From NCBI RefSeq assembly GCF_024181225.1, contig NZ_CP051198.1, forward strand, positions 992,001 to 1,056,000: 64,000 nt of DNA, written 5' to 3'. Both the position numbers and the translations under genes were made by a program. This DNA is from Treponema sp. OMZ 787 (GTDB lineage Bacteria; Spirochaetota; Spirochaetia; Treponematales; Treponemataceae). Positions 35,229-42,992 of the stretch are shown piece by piece. Each line of letters begins with the position of its first letter. Positions within the stretch are counted from its first letter, which is position 1. Under the pieces are notes generated by a model, which saw nothing but the letters and a program-made list of their open reading frames with translations, made no database searches and was not told the origin of the DNA.

Positions 35229-36368
35229 TTAAATTTCCGTCTTCCTAAAATTTACCATAAGTAAACCCAAAATATAAAATGCCGCACCAAGGGCTAGCAT
35301 TATAATAAGGCTGCTTAACATTCCTCCAAGAGAATTTTCCACAACAAGATCCTTAAGAGGGGTTGTTATAATTTTGGAAATATTATATTTTAAAAATATT
35401 TTTGAAATTTTATTGTCATTTGGAATTGTAAAAAGAACTGTTCCTAAAACTCCAAATATAAAAAATACACCTATTACTATAGTATAGATAATTTCCTTTT
35501 TGTTAAAAGTTGTAAGTGAACATGCGATGCTTCCTGTCACGAGTGAAAAACTTAAAGCGTATATAAAAAGCAGAACAGGATTTCCCATAAAAGAAACTTT
35601 TAACAATCTAAAAGTTAAAATATAAATTACGATGGCAATAAAAGCTTTTAGTGCCGTGCTTATTATTTGAGCATTAAAGATATAGGTCGAACTTTTAGGT
35701 ATCGAATTAATACGCAGGGTAAGGCCTACATGCTTTTTCTTATATGCCAAGGTAATAGGCTCCATAACAAACATAAAGAATAACAATATACTTATGGCTA
35801 TTGCATAGGCTTCATAGCTTGACATACTTTGCAGGGCTGGGTGCATAGTAATTTTTCCTATAGATTTTGAGCTTTCTTTTTGAATATTAAGATATTGCTT
35901 CATAAGATCTTCAGGCTGCGAAGATGCCGAAATAGCCTTGGTTATTTTATGATTCCCGTTGATGGAACTGCTTATGTTTTTAATTATATTTGATAAAACC
36001 ATAATTGCTGCAGAAGACTTTTCTTTTCCGATAATTAAAATATCAAAGTTTTTGTTTTCTTCTACAGAATTTTGATAGCCTTTAGGAATCTTAATTGTGT
36101 ATTTTGCACTTTGTTCGTCTTCAATTTTTATAAAGTTTTTTAAGATATCCGAATTTAAAATACCGGTCAGCTGTTCCGATAATGCGGACTTATCTTCATC
36201 ATCTAAAAAAACTGAAATAGCTCGTTCGTTAGTCTCGGCCTTAAAATTATCTTTTTGCAAAAAACCGTTGTAGCCGACAAAAAGTATAGGCAAACAAAGG
36301 TAAACCAAAAAAAAGGTAATGAAGTTATCTTTTATCGCTATAAGTGTAATTTTTAAAAATGCTTTCAT
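35229..36368 (-). CDS. ABC-2 type transporter permease
   Basis: A 379-residue permease with the same layout as its neighbour: an N-terminal helix, an extracytoplasmic domain (about 40-190) and five or six C-terminal helices. The two permeases likely form the heterodimeric channel of one exporter. They are similar in length and plan but clearly diverged in sequence, as after an old duplication. It lies 14 bases after the ATPase gene. Confidence 0.85.
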   Translation of the reverse strand: MKAFLKITLIAIKDNFITFFLVYLCLPILFVGYNGFLQKDNFKAETNERAISVFLDDEDKSALSEQLTGILNSDILKNFIKIEDEQSAKYTIKIPKGYQNSVEENKNFDILIIGKEKSSAAIMVLSNIIKNISSSINGNHKITKAISASSQPEDLMKQYLNIQKESSKSIGKITMHPALQSMSSYEAYAIAISILLFFMFVMEPITLAYKKKHVGLTLRINSIPKSSTYIFNAQIISTALKAFIAIVIYILTFRLLKVSFMGNPVLLFIYALSFSLVTGSIACSLTTFNKKEIIYTIVIGVFFIFGVLGTVLFTIPNDNKISKIFLKYNISKIITTPLKDLVVENSLGGMLSSLIIMLALGAAFYILGLLMVNFRKTEI

Positions 36369-36382
36369 CTTTTCTCCTCAAT

Positions 36383-37321
36383 TTATTCGCGCAATTTTTT
36401 TCCGGTAAGCTGTAAGAAAACCTCGCCTAAATTAAGCTCATTTATTTGTAAGGCTTTGATTACGGCTCCTGATGTTTGTAAAATCCTTATGACCTCATCA
36501 AGATTGACCTTTTCTCTTTCATATAGGATATTTAGCTTTTCTCCTGTCTGCTCTACATTTAAGGCTCCGTCAAGAATGCGGATTTTTTCTATCAGCTCTT
36601 CATTTATATTTTCTGCCCTTATTTCGAGGGTTACGGTGCCGTTGGCCTTTTCCTTTACGGAATTAAGGGAGCCGTAGGCAATCTCTCTGCCCTCATCGAT
36701 TACAAAGATATTTTTGCAAAGCTCTTCAACCTCTTCCATGTAATGCGAAGTGTAAAGAATTGTAGTCTTGTCTTGTGAATTTATTTTGTGCAAGTACTCG
36801 AAGATATTATTTCTGGATTGAGGATCAATACCTACCGTAGGCTCATCCAAGATTAAAAGACGGGGCTTATGCATGATTGCCGCTGCAAGGTTTAATCTTC
36901 TTTTCATTCCTCCGGAAAATTTTTTCACCTTTTCTTTTTTCTTTTCTGTTAAGCCGACTACTTCCAAGACCTCGTTTACAGCTTCTTTTAGCATTTTTCC
37001 TGAAAGGCCGTAAAGGCTTGCAAAAAAATTGAGGTTGTCGATTGCCGATATATCCTCCGATAAGGCAAGTTCCTGTGGTACGAGGCCGATAAGTTTCTTT
37101 GCCTCTATCGGATTTTTTTTGATATTATGTCCGCCTATAAGGACTTCTCCGTTTAGCGGATCCAAGATTCCCGTTATGATATTTATCAGGGTCGATTTTC
37201 CGGCTCCGTTAGGGCCTATAAGGCCGAACATATCTCCTTCTTCAATATCGAAGGAAACATTTGAAAGAACTTGTTTTTTTCCGTATTTTTTTGTTATATC
37301 TTTCACTTCCAATATTTTCAT
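36383..37321 (-). CDS. ABC transporter ATP-binding protein
   Basis: A 312-residue ATPase. Walker A GPNGAGKST near residues 36-44, Q-loop VPQE near 83, ABC signature FSGGMKRRLNL near 134-144, Walker B LLILDEPTVGID near 155-166, switch His in SHYMEEVEELC. The C-terminal 90 residues form the extra domain common in DrrA/CcmA-type exporters. First gene of the exporter operon, with AGGAG before its ATG. Confidence 0.95.
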   Translation of the reverse strand: MKILEVKDITKKYGKKQVLSNVSFDIEEGDMFGLIGPNGAGKSTLINIITGILDPLNGEVLIGGHNIKKNPIEAKKLIGLVPQELALSEDISAIDNLNFFASLYGLSGKMLKEAVNEVLEVVGLTEKKKEKVKKFSGGMKRRLNLAAAIMHKPRLLILDEPTVGIDPQSRNNIFEYLHKINSQDKTTILYTSHYMEEVEELCKNIFVIDEGREIAYGSLNSVKEKANGTVTLEIRAENINEELIEKIRILDGALNVEQTGEKLNILYEREKVNLDEVIRILQTSGAVIKALQINELNLGEVFLQLTGKKLRE

Positions 37322-37440
37322 AAATTGCTCCTTTCTGTAATGATTGTCTTTATTTTAATTTATTTCGGTTAAAATAAAAGTGCCGAAAGTCATTTTTAAT
37401 ATAGAAAATAGTAATTGGCATTATAAAAAATCTATCTTAG

Positions 37441-37465
37441 GCCCTTGTCTAAAGGGCTTTTTTTT
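37441..37465 (+). terminator. Intrinsic terminator inside the leader of the 37482 gene
   Basis: GCCCTT (37441-37446) pairs with AAGGGC (37452-37457) over a 5-base loop, directly followed by eight T residues. It ends only 16 bases before the ATG at 37482 and there is no plus-strand gene upstream, so it may be an attenuator or the end of a small RNA. Confidence 0.75.
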
Positions 37466-37481
37466 GCGAGAATGAGAAGTA

Positions 37482-38351
37482 ATGAATTTTTATGATGAAA
37501 TAAGAAGCCGGTACGGGAACATAAAACGAGCCCGCGGATTTTACCTTTATACCGAAAAAAATATAAGACTTTTAGATATGTACTTGGATGGAGGAATGTC
37601 GATTTTGGGCCGAAGAGAAAACCAGGCTCCATTGGTTTTTAAACAAAGCATAGATAAGGGTTTAAACGCTTTCTTGCCTTCTTCGGGGGATTATCGTCTT
37701 AAAAAGGCCTTGAATTCTCTTTTTCCCGAGCACCCTTATTTTTACCTTCTTTCGGAATGGAACTCCGCTCTTTCATTTTTGGAAATGAGAGATAATACAA
37801 CCGTTTCCGAATCTTCAATTGGCGAAAATATTTGGAAGCCTTTTTTGCCCTCATCGGAAAATTTAAAATCAGCCAAGGCTTTTCTTGTTAATCCGCCTTT
37901 TTGTACCTCAATAAAAATTGCGGTTTCTAAAGAACTTTTTCCTATCGAGTCTTGTGAAATTTCTGCGGCCGAAAAAGAAACTTTAGCTAAGGCTTTTTTT
38001 GATTTGATAAGAATTATTAAGCTGAGAGAACAAGAAAAAAATCTTTCGGATGAAGAATTGATAACTTCCGCTTGCGGCAAAAAGAAAAAAGAACAGCTTG
38101 TAAAAAACATAAAATCTTATAGGAGGGTAGCGGAGCTTTGTTCCGATTTTTGGAATATGGAAGGTCCTTATCTTTTTTCAAAATTGAGTGAAGAAAAATA
38201 TGAGGCTTTTTTTAAGTCGGCCTTAGATTCTCATATTCTTTTGTCTCCTTATTTTACTATTCCGTCGATATTGCCGAAAATAAGGGTATACACCGAGCTT
38301 GAAAATTTTCTTAAAGCTCAAACACAAAATAAAGGATTAAATAATGAATGA
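37482..38351 (+). CDS. Conserved treponemal protein of unknown function
   Basis: A 289-residue soluble protein. The N-terminus (GFYLYTEKNIRLLDMYLDGG, followed by MSILGRR) resembles the start of class III aminotransferases such as glutamate-1-semialdehyde aminomutase. The protein is much shorter and I see no PLP-lysine motif, so it may be a degenerate or truncated relative. The middle is charged and helical. It overlaps the next gene by eight bases. A terminator sits in its leader. Function unknown. Confidence 0.65.
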   Translation: MNFYDEIRSRYGNIKRARGFYLYTEKNIRLLDMYLDGGMSILGRRENQAPLVFKQSIDKGLNAFLPSSGDYRLKKALNSLFPEHPYFYLLSEWNSALSFLEMRDNTTVSESSIGENIWKPFLPSSENLKSAKAFLVNPPFCTSIKIAVSKELFPIESCEISAAEKETLAKAFFDLIRIIKLREQEKNLSDEELITSACGKKKKEQLVKNIKSYRRVAELCSDFWNMEGPYLFSKLSEEKYEAFFKSALDSHILLSPYFTIPSILPKIRVYTELENFLKAQTQNKGLNNE

Positions 38352-38661
38352 TTTAGTTAAGTTTTTATCGCAAGGTTATCCCATCTTATTATTTACAAAG
38401 CTCTTTTTGGGGGCTGTTGCCGTTTTTTTCGGAATTATAGTTTGGAGCAAAACTAAGAAGGTTTCTATGATTCTTTTTGTGCTTGGTGTGTTTTTGTTGT
38501 ATATTTCGATTTTAACCGATACTCTTACATATTTCGGATTTATAAATACAAAATTTTTTACTATCGGACATCTTCCGGTGCTTTCTTTGATTTTTGAAAG
38601 TGTCCCGATAGTTTTTTTTATTGCAAGTTTTTGCGTATTTTTAAGAGAAAGAATTTTTTAA
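38344..38661 (+). CDS. Small membrane protein of unknown function
   Basis: A 105-residue protein with three hydrophobic helices (about residues 14-33, 37-58 and 77-98) and a short basic C-terminal tail. It starts within the end of the upstream gene, which implies coupled translation and a shared role. Family not recognised. It converges on cbiT, with 21 bases between the two stops. Confidence 0.65.
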   Translation: MNDLVKFLSQGYPILLFTKLFLGAVAVFFGIIVWSKTKKVSMILFVLGVFLLYISILTDTLTYFGFINTKFFTIGHLPVLSLIFESVPIVFFIASFCVFLRERIF

Positions 38662-38682
38662 TTCCTATTCGGTTTTTTAATT

Positions 38683-39243
38683 TTAGTTCTTACAAGCTTT
38701 TACAATATAGATAGGATTTTCCCCCTTAAAAAGTCCTGATTTTCCCATAGCGGCTGTTTGAATAAGATGGGTTTCAATTTCGGTATATCCGTATTTCGGG
38801 AGGAGCTCTAAAAATTCGTTTAAATTTTTTATAAGAATAAAATTTGCACAGATTATTCCGCCTTTTTTTAGATGACCTTCCAAATAGGCAAAAATATTTT
38901 TTAACTCGCCCCCGCTTCCGCCTATAAAACACTTATCAAAGATGGCATCGCTTGCGTAATTTACAAGAGCCTCAGGAGCCTTGCCTGAAATCAAATTTAT
39001 TTTAACCCCGAATTTTTTTGCGTTTTCCAATATCAGTGAGCAGGCCTCTTCGTTTAATTCGACCGTTGAAACTTCTGCTCCCTGCAAGGCTGCTTCAACC
39101 GACACAGACCCCGTTCCTCCGCCTATATCCAAAAATCTGTCTCCCTTTTCTATTTGGAGATGGGCGAGAGAAAGGTTTCTGATATTGAATTTGGTCATCG
39201 GCACCTCGCCTCTGATAAATTCGGAATCTTTAATGTTTTTCAT
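38683..39243 (-). CDS. cbiT: Cobalt-precorrin-6B C15-methyltransferase (decarboxylating)
   Basis: A 186-residue SAM-dependent methyltransferase. The N-terminal RGEVPMTKFNIRNLSLAHL and the SAM loop FLDIGGGTGSVSVEAAL near residues 38-54 are typical of CbiT, which methylates C15 and decarboxylates the ring-C acetate. FIGGSGGELKNIF near 108-120 also fits. Its start overlaps the end of cbiE by 14 bases; in many organisms the two activities are fused as CobL. Confidence 0.93.
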   Translation of the reverse strand: MKNIKDSEFIRGEVPMTKFNIRNLSLAHLQIEKGDRFLDIGGGTGSVSVEAALQGAEVSTVELNEEACSLILENAKKFGVKINLISGKAPEALVNYASDAIFDKCFIGGSGGELKNIFAYLEGHLKKGGIICANFILIKNLNEFLELLPKYGYTEIETHLIQTAAMGKSGLFKGENPIYIVKACKN

Positions 39244-39829
39244 TTTGAACCAATACAGTATTTAAAAAAGATTTTACTATAATTTTGTCGCCTATATTAT
39301 ATTCTTCAATCGCTTCATCAGGATATGAAAGATTGTAGCCTACAAAGAGGCGGCCGATAAAGCCTTCTTTTTTTAATCTAGCCGATATGGTGTCCGGATT
39401 ATTTGCCTTGTCCGTAAGAATAAAAAAGCTTTCCTTATTATGCATTTCCGTAAAATCTGCTTCTCTTCCGTGAAAGGAATAAAATATAAGATTTTGCCAT
39501 TGCTTTTGAAGTTTGCACATGAGGTATTGCATTGAAGAAATACCCGTTATAACCTTTTCTATTTTTATGTTCTTCTTTTTTACGAATTCCGTAATACCGA
39601 AAAAACATGGATCACCTGAAGCAAGGACTAAAATTTTTTTTGTATCTATCGGAAGATCAAGAATGTCCGAAATAGTTTTTAAATGTTTTACATCATTCCT
39701 TATCGGCTGAATATCGGAAGCTATGCGTTCAAAGCCTGCAACTATATCTGCGTCCTTGATTGCACGCACAGCTTCTTGGGTTAAAAGCTCTATATTTCCC
39801 GGACCTGCTCCGGCAATAATTAAGGACAT
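39230..39829 (-). CDS. cbiE: Cobalt-precorrin-7 C5-methyltransferase
   Basis: A 199-residue tetrapyrrole methylase. N-terminal IIAGAGPGNIELLTQEA is the family start motif. VLASGDPCFFGITEF near residues 69-83 and GISSMQYLMCKL near 95-106 are further landmarks, as is the ILTDKANNPDTISARL segment. Methylates C5 of the corrin precursor. It starts two bases after the tlpA stop, so tlpA-cbiE-cbiT are one unit. Confidence 0.93.
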   Translation of the reverse strand: MSLIIAGAGPGNIELLTQEAVRAIKDADIVAGFERIASDIQPIRNDVKHLKTISDILDLPIDTKKILVLASGDPCFFGITEFVKKKNIKIEKVITGISSMQYLMCKLQKQWQNLIFYSFHGREADFTEMHNKESFFILTDKANNPDTISARLKKEGFIGRLFVGYNLSYPDEAIEEYNIGDKIIVKSFLNTVLVQNEKH

Positions 39830-39830
39830 T

Positions 39831-40427
39831 TTATTTTGATCCTACGGCTTTTAAGGCTGTTTCAAAAAGTTTTTCAAAGCCGGCCTTATTTAATCTGCCG
39901 GTGTGGAGCGTTCCAGGTATGGGCCTACCGTTTTTGTCTACAATGAAGCTTGTAGGTACTCCTGCAATTTGCTGATAAATGGGAAGAAAGTTATCGACAG
40001 TTACGAGGGCCTGAAAAGAACAGCCGGCCTCTTTCCACAATTCTTTGGCAAAGGCCAAAGTTTCTTGGTCTCCTTCCTGGAGGTCGGCTGTAAGGGCAAT
40101 TACATTTACCTTTTTACCTGAATAAGCTTTGTATGCAGCTTCCAAGTCCGGTAATTCCGCCCTGCATGGGCCGCAAAATGTTCCCCAAATATTGATTAAG
40201 GTAACATCATATTTTTCGAAAATTTCATTAGTAACAGTTTTTCCGTCAAGGTCCTTTGTCGAAAACATAAGCCTGTTTTTGTCATCATCTGAATTTTTTG
40301 ACTCCGACTGACTTGTAATTGCAGATGTCTTTGCTTCTTCATTACCTTTTGCTTCTGCTTTCGAGCAAGATATAAAAAATACGCTTGCAAATATTGCTAT
40401 TAACACATAAAAATGTAATTTTTTCAT
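39831..40427 (-). CDS. TlpA/ResA-like thioredoxin lipoprotein
   Basis: A 198-residue protein with a lipoprotein signal (FASVFFISC) and a thioredoxin fold. The redox motif CGPC is in NIWGTFCGPCRAELPDL near residues 83-99, and the cis-proline loop is GVPTSFIVD near 160. An additional Cys (EAGCSF) lies in between. It probably acts on thiols outside the cytoplasm. It is driven by its own promoter and sits near a polyferredoxin/CD1871A pair, from which an Rpn gene separates it. Confidence 0.9.
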   Translation of the reverse strand: MKKLHFYVLIAIFASVFFISCSKAEAKGNEEAKTSAITSQSESKNSDDDKNRLMFSTKDLDGKTVTNEIFEKYDVTLINIWGTFCGPCRAELPDLEAAYKAYSGKKVNVIALTADLQEGDQETLAFAKELWKEAGCSFQALVTVDNFLPIYQQIAGVPTSFIVDKNGRPIPGTLHTGRLNKAGFEKLFETALKAVGSK

Positions 40428-40468
40428 TTGTAAACTCCTATAAAGTAATTTTTAAGTTCTTATCCGAA

Positions 40469-40497
40469 AATATACTTAGACTTTATGGAATAATCAA
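40469..40497 (-). promoter_or_regulatory. sigma-70-type promoter of tlpA-cbiE-cbiT
   Basis: Minus strand TTGATT (40492-40497) and TATATT (40469-40474) with a 17-base spacer; leader of about 35 bases; AGGAG before the ATG at 40427. Confidence 0.7.
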
Positions 40498-40538
40498 GGG
40501 ATTTAAGAAAATTTGTCATGTAAATATTAAGACTTGAA

Positions 40539-41387
40539 TTAGAGTTTTTCAATTTCTTCACGGCTTAAGCCTGTAGCCTTTATAATATTTTCAATGGATA
40601 AGCCTATATCAATCAAGTTTTTTGCTGTTTCAAGTTTATTTTGGTAAGCCCCATCGGCAAAACCTTTAGCTAATCCTTTTTTCATTCCCTCTTTCATTCC
40701 CTCTTTCATTCCCTCTTTCATTCCTTCTTGTCTACCGTAGTGGTGTGCATCCATTTCAAAGCCTGAGATAAATCTGTATTCACTTCTTGCTTGTTCGTTG
40801 CTTTTTAGTGTTTCTATCATTTTTTCTATCCTCCCTGTAAACTCTGTTGTAACCTTACCGGTTTTTACATATTCCAAAAATCCGCTTAAATTTTTATCCT
40901 TTGCTTTTGAAAAGGCATTTGCATTGATTATAATCTTTTTTGCTCCGTCATTTAAGAGTATTTGCCTATCTTCAATGCATATATTTTCAAAGGAATAAAG
41001 GGGCATATCTTTCCCGACCGAATCAAAAAGGCAAAGAAAGATTATATAACTGTCATTTAGGCTGCTATAATGTTCTCCCTTATCTAAAAATAAAATGTCT
41101 ATTGCTGCCTGATAGTAACGCATACGCTTAGGAAGATTATGCTCATTTACAGCCTGCATCTCAATATCGTAAGATTTGCCTGTTTCATCTTTTACTAGAA
41201 TATCAAGCCTTATTGACTTAGCTCCCGCACCCGTGGTTATTGCATTTTGAGACGAAAGATATGAGATTTTTCCGATTTTATCGGCTAGAGTCATTTCAAG
41301 GAAGGTTTTACATGTCTCTTCATCCTGCATGATCTTACAAAACATAAAATCATCCGAAATGGTCAACTCATCAAAACTTTTCCTCAT
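40539..41387 (-). CDS. Rpn-family recombination-promoting nuclease / putative transposase
   Basis: A 282-residue PD-(D/E)XK-type protein. The N-terminus DELTISDDFMFCKIMQDEE and the catalytic pattern IRLDILVKDETGKSYDIEMQ near residues 60-80 define the family. The C-terminal tail has four EGMK-type tetrapeptide repeats (about residues 220-240), encoded by a 12-bp tandem repeat. After these comes the ETAKNLIDIGLSIENIIKATG tail shared with the decayed copy at 7.8 kb. It has its own promoter and seems to have been inserted between the polyferredoxin gene and tlpA. Confidence 0.9.
   Translation of the reverse strand: MRKSFDELTISDDFMFCKIMQDEETCKTFLEMTLADKIGKISYLSSQNAITTGAGAKSIRLDILVKDETGKSYDIEMQAVNEHNLPKRMRYYQAAIDILFLDKGEHYSSLNDSYIIFLCLFDSVGKDMPLYSFENICIEDRQILLNDGAKKIIINANAFSKAKDKNLSGFLEYVKTGKVTTEFTGRIEKMIETLKSNEQARSEYRFISGFEMDAHHYGRQEGMKEGMKEGMKEGMKKGLAKGFADGAYQNKLETAKNLIDIGLSIENIIKATGLSREEIEKL
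40681..40729. repeat. 12-bp tandem repeat, about four units, inside the Rpn gene
   Basis: The unit TTCATTCCCTCT is repeated about four times, with one changed base in the last unit. Each unit encodes EGMK on the minus strand, so unit gain or loss keeps the frame and changes the linker length. Confidence 0.85.
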
Positions 41388-41406
41388 ATATACCTCCTCA
41401 CTGTTT

Positions 41407-41435
41407 ATTATAGCACACTATAGACTGCTTTTCAA
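41407..41435 (-). promoter_or_regulatory. sigma-70-type promoter of the Rpn gene
   Basis: Minus strand TTGAAA (41430-41435) and TATAAT (41407-41412) with a 17-base spacer, 19 bases upstream of ATG 41387, which has a GAGGAGG site. Confidence 0.78.
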
Positions 41436-41477
41436 TCTTGTATCATCAAGAAAACTAGCAGCGACTGTTATACAAAA

Positions 41478-42362
41478 CTATTTTTCGGCTCTATTTTCAG
41501 TGTGATCCTTTTCCGTAAAAAGGAAGCTGTGTTCGATTGCTTTTACAGGACATGCCTTGATACATTCTCCGCATCTTATACATTCCGGGCTATTGGGAGT
41601 CTTATATGCCGGAATATCAAGCTTACAGGTTCTTTCGCATTTTTTGCATTTTATACACTTGTTATTGATTTTTAGGCGGTAAAGGCTTATGGGATTGAAG
41701 ATGCCTAAAAGGGCTCCGAGTGGGCATACATAGCGGCAAAAGGGTCTGTAAAAAATTATTGAAAGCATTGCTATTATTATTGTGATAGTTAGTTTAAGTC
41801 CGAATAAGGCTCCTAAGGAGGAGGTAAGGGCTTGGTTTACCGATATGAGCGGAATGGCTCCAAAGACAATTCCAGATGGACAAATATATTTACAAAAGTA
41901 GGGATCGCTTAAGCCGTACTTGTCCTGCAAGGCAAACGGAAGAACAAAGACAAAAAAGGCAAGGATAAAATATTTTAGATATTTTAAAACTCTGTTTATC
42001 TTTTGCGGAACCTTAAATTTTTTTAAAGGAATTTTATCCAAAAGATCTTGTAATAGACCAAAGGGGCAAAGATATCCGCAAAAAAGTCTTCCGGCTGCTA
42101 TTGCAAAAAGAGCTGTGAGGCCTACAACATAAAAGGCAAAGTTAAAATTCCTGCTTCCTATAGTTGCCTGTATCGAGCCTATGGGACAGCCGAACAAAGC
42201 TCCCGGACATGAGTAACAGTTTAGAACCGGCATACAGACTTTTTTCATGGGCCCTTTATAAATTTGACCCTTTAAAAAGCCTGTCAGGTTTCCGTTTAAT
42301 GCCATCATTCCAAGGGCTTGAATTGCATGGCGTTTTTTATTAAGAGTTTTTTGTTTAGCCAA
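41478..42362 (-). CDS. NapH-like 4Fe-4S membrane protein (polyferredoxin)
   Basis: A 294-residue membrane iron-sulphur protein. Five or six helices are interspersed with cysteine motifs: CYSCPGALFGCPIG near residues 49-62, CGYLCPFG near 96-103, CRYVCPLG near 213-220. Two C-terminal ferredoxin clusters follow (CIKCKKCERTCKLD and CIRCGECIKACPVKAIE). It likely moves electrons across or along the inner membrane. Translation appears to start at TTG 42362, overlapping the end of the CD1871A-like gene by eight bases. Confidence 0.9.
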   Translation of the reverse strand: MAKQKTLNKKRHAIQALGMMALNGNLTGFLKGQIYKGPMKKVCMPVLNCYSCPGALFGCPIGSIQATIGSRNFNFAFYVVGLTALFAIAAGRLFCGYLCPFGLLQDLLDKIPLKKFKVPQKINRVLKYLKYFILAFFVFVLPFALQDKYGLSDPYFCKYICPSGIVFGAIPLISVNQALTSSLGALFGLKLTITIIIAMLSIIFYRPFCRYVCPLGALLGIFNPISLYRLKINNKCIKCKKCERTCKLDIPAYKTPNSPECIRCGECIKACPVKAIEHSFLFTEKDHTENRAEK

Positions 42363-42492
42363 TTCCTATGCACTCCATACAGATATTTACTGCCTTTTTA
42401 AGTACTACCGCGACTTCTCCGCGGTATATCCCGATAATTATAAAAGCTGATGCTGCAATAATAACAAGGATTGCCGCTATCTTATTTTTCAT
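42355..42492 (-). CDS. CD1871A-like small CXXC membrane protein, 45 aa
   Basis: A 45-residue protein missed by length cut-offs. It has one membrane helix (about residues 5-22), the IYRGEVAVV turn, and the C-terminal NICMECIGIG with its CXXC pair, matching the CD1871A family that accompanies this kind of polyferredoxin in clostridia. ATG 42492 has GGGAG 8 bases upstream; an in-frame ATG at 42504 is possible. It overlaps the polyferredoxin gene, so the two proteins probably work together, perhaps passing electrons to thiols. Confidence 0.82.
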   Translation of the reverse strand: MKNKIAAILVIIAASAFIIIGIYRGEVAVVLKKAVNICMECIGIG

Positions 42493-42530
42493 ATAAGCTC
42501 CCATTTTTTATAATTGCTATTCTTAAATGT

Positions 42531-42992
42531 TTATTTGCTCACATTTATCCAAGAGACCGCCCTTGAGGCTTTCTCAAGTTCTTCAACATTCATTCTGACA
42601 GCCGTATTTTTGGTACCCGCTGCAGGATAGACCGTTTCCAGATTTTTTATAGATTCATCGATGTAGACAGGGACCTCGGTCTTTAAGCCGAAGGGACAGA
42701 CACCTCCTGCAGGATGTCCGATAAAGGTTAAAAGCTGTTCTTCATTCATCATCTTCGTTTTGCAATGAAAGGCCTTTCTGAATTTTGCATTATCTATGCG
42801 GGCAGAGCCTGCAAGAAGGATGATTATAGGCTCTTCTTTTACCATAAAGGCTAGGGTTTTTACGATAAACTCGGGGGCACAGCCTACAGCCTCAGCCGCA
42901 AGATCTACGGTTGCACTTGAGGTATCGAATTCTATAATCCTGTCTTCCAATGAAAACAGTCTTAAATGTTCTCTTGCTTCTTTTAATCCCAT
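42531..42992 (-). CDS. YbaK/EbsC-family aminoacyl-tRNA deacylase
   Basis: A 153-residue protein of the YbaK/ProX editing-domain family. The conserved Lys is in EFIVKTLAFMV near residues 39-49, and the PAGGVCPFGL loop near 94-103 is diagnostic. Members hydrolyse mischarged Cys- or Ala-tRNA(Pro). The starting ATG directly follows the stop of the permease gene, so it is read in the same operon as the BtuC/BtuF-like genes, an unusual partner. Confidence 0.9.
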   Translation of the reverse strand: MGLKEAREHLRLFSLEDRIIEFDTSSATVDLAAEAVGCAPEFIVKTLAFMVKEEPIIILLAGSARIDNAKFRKAFHCKTKMMNEEQLLTFIGHPAGGVCPFGLKTEVPVYIDESIKNLETVYPAAGTKNTAVRMNVEELEKASRAVSWINVSK

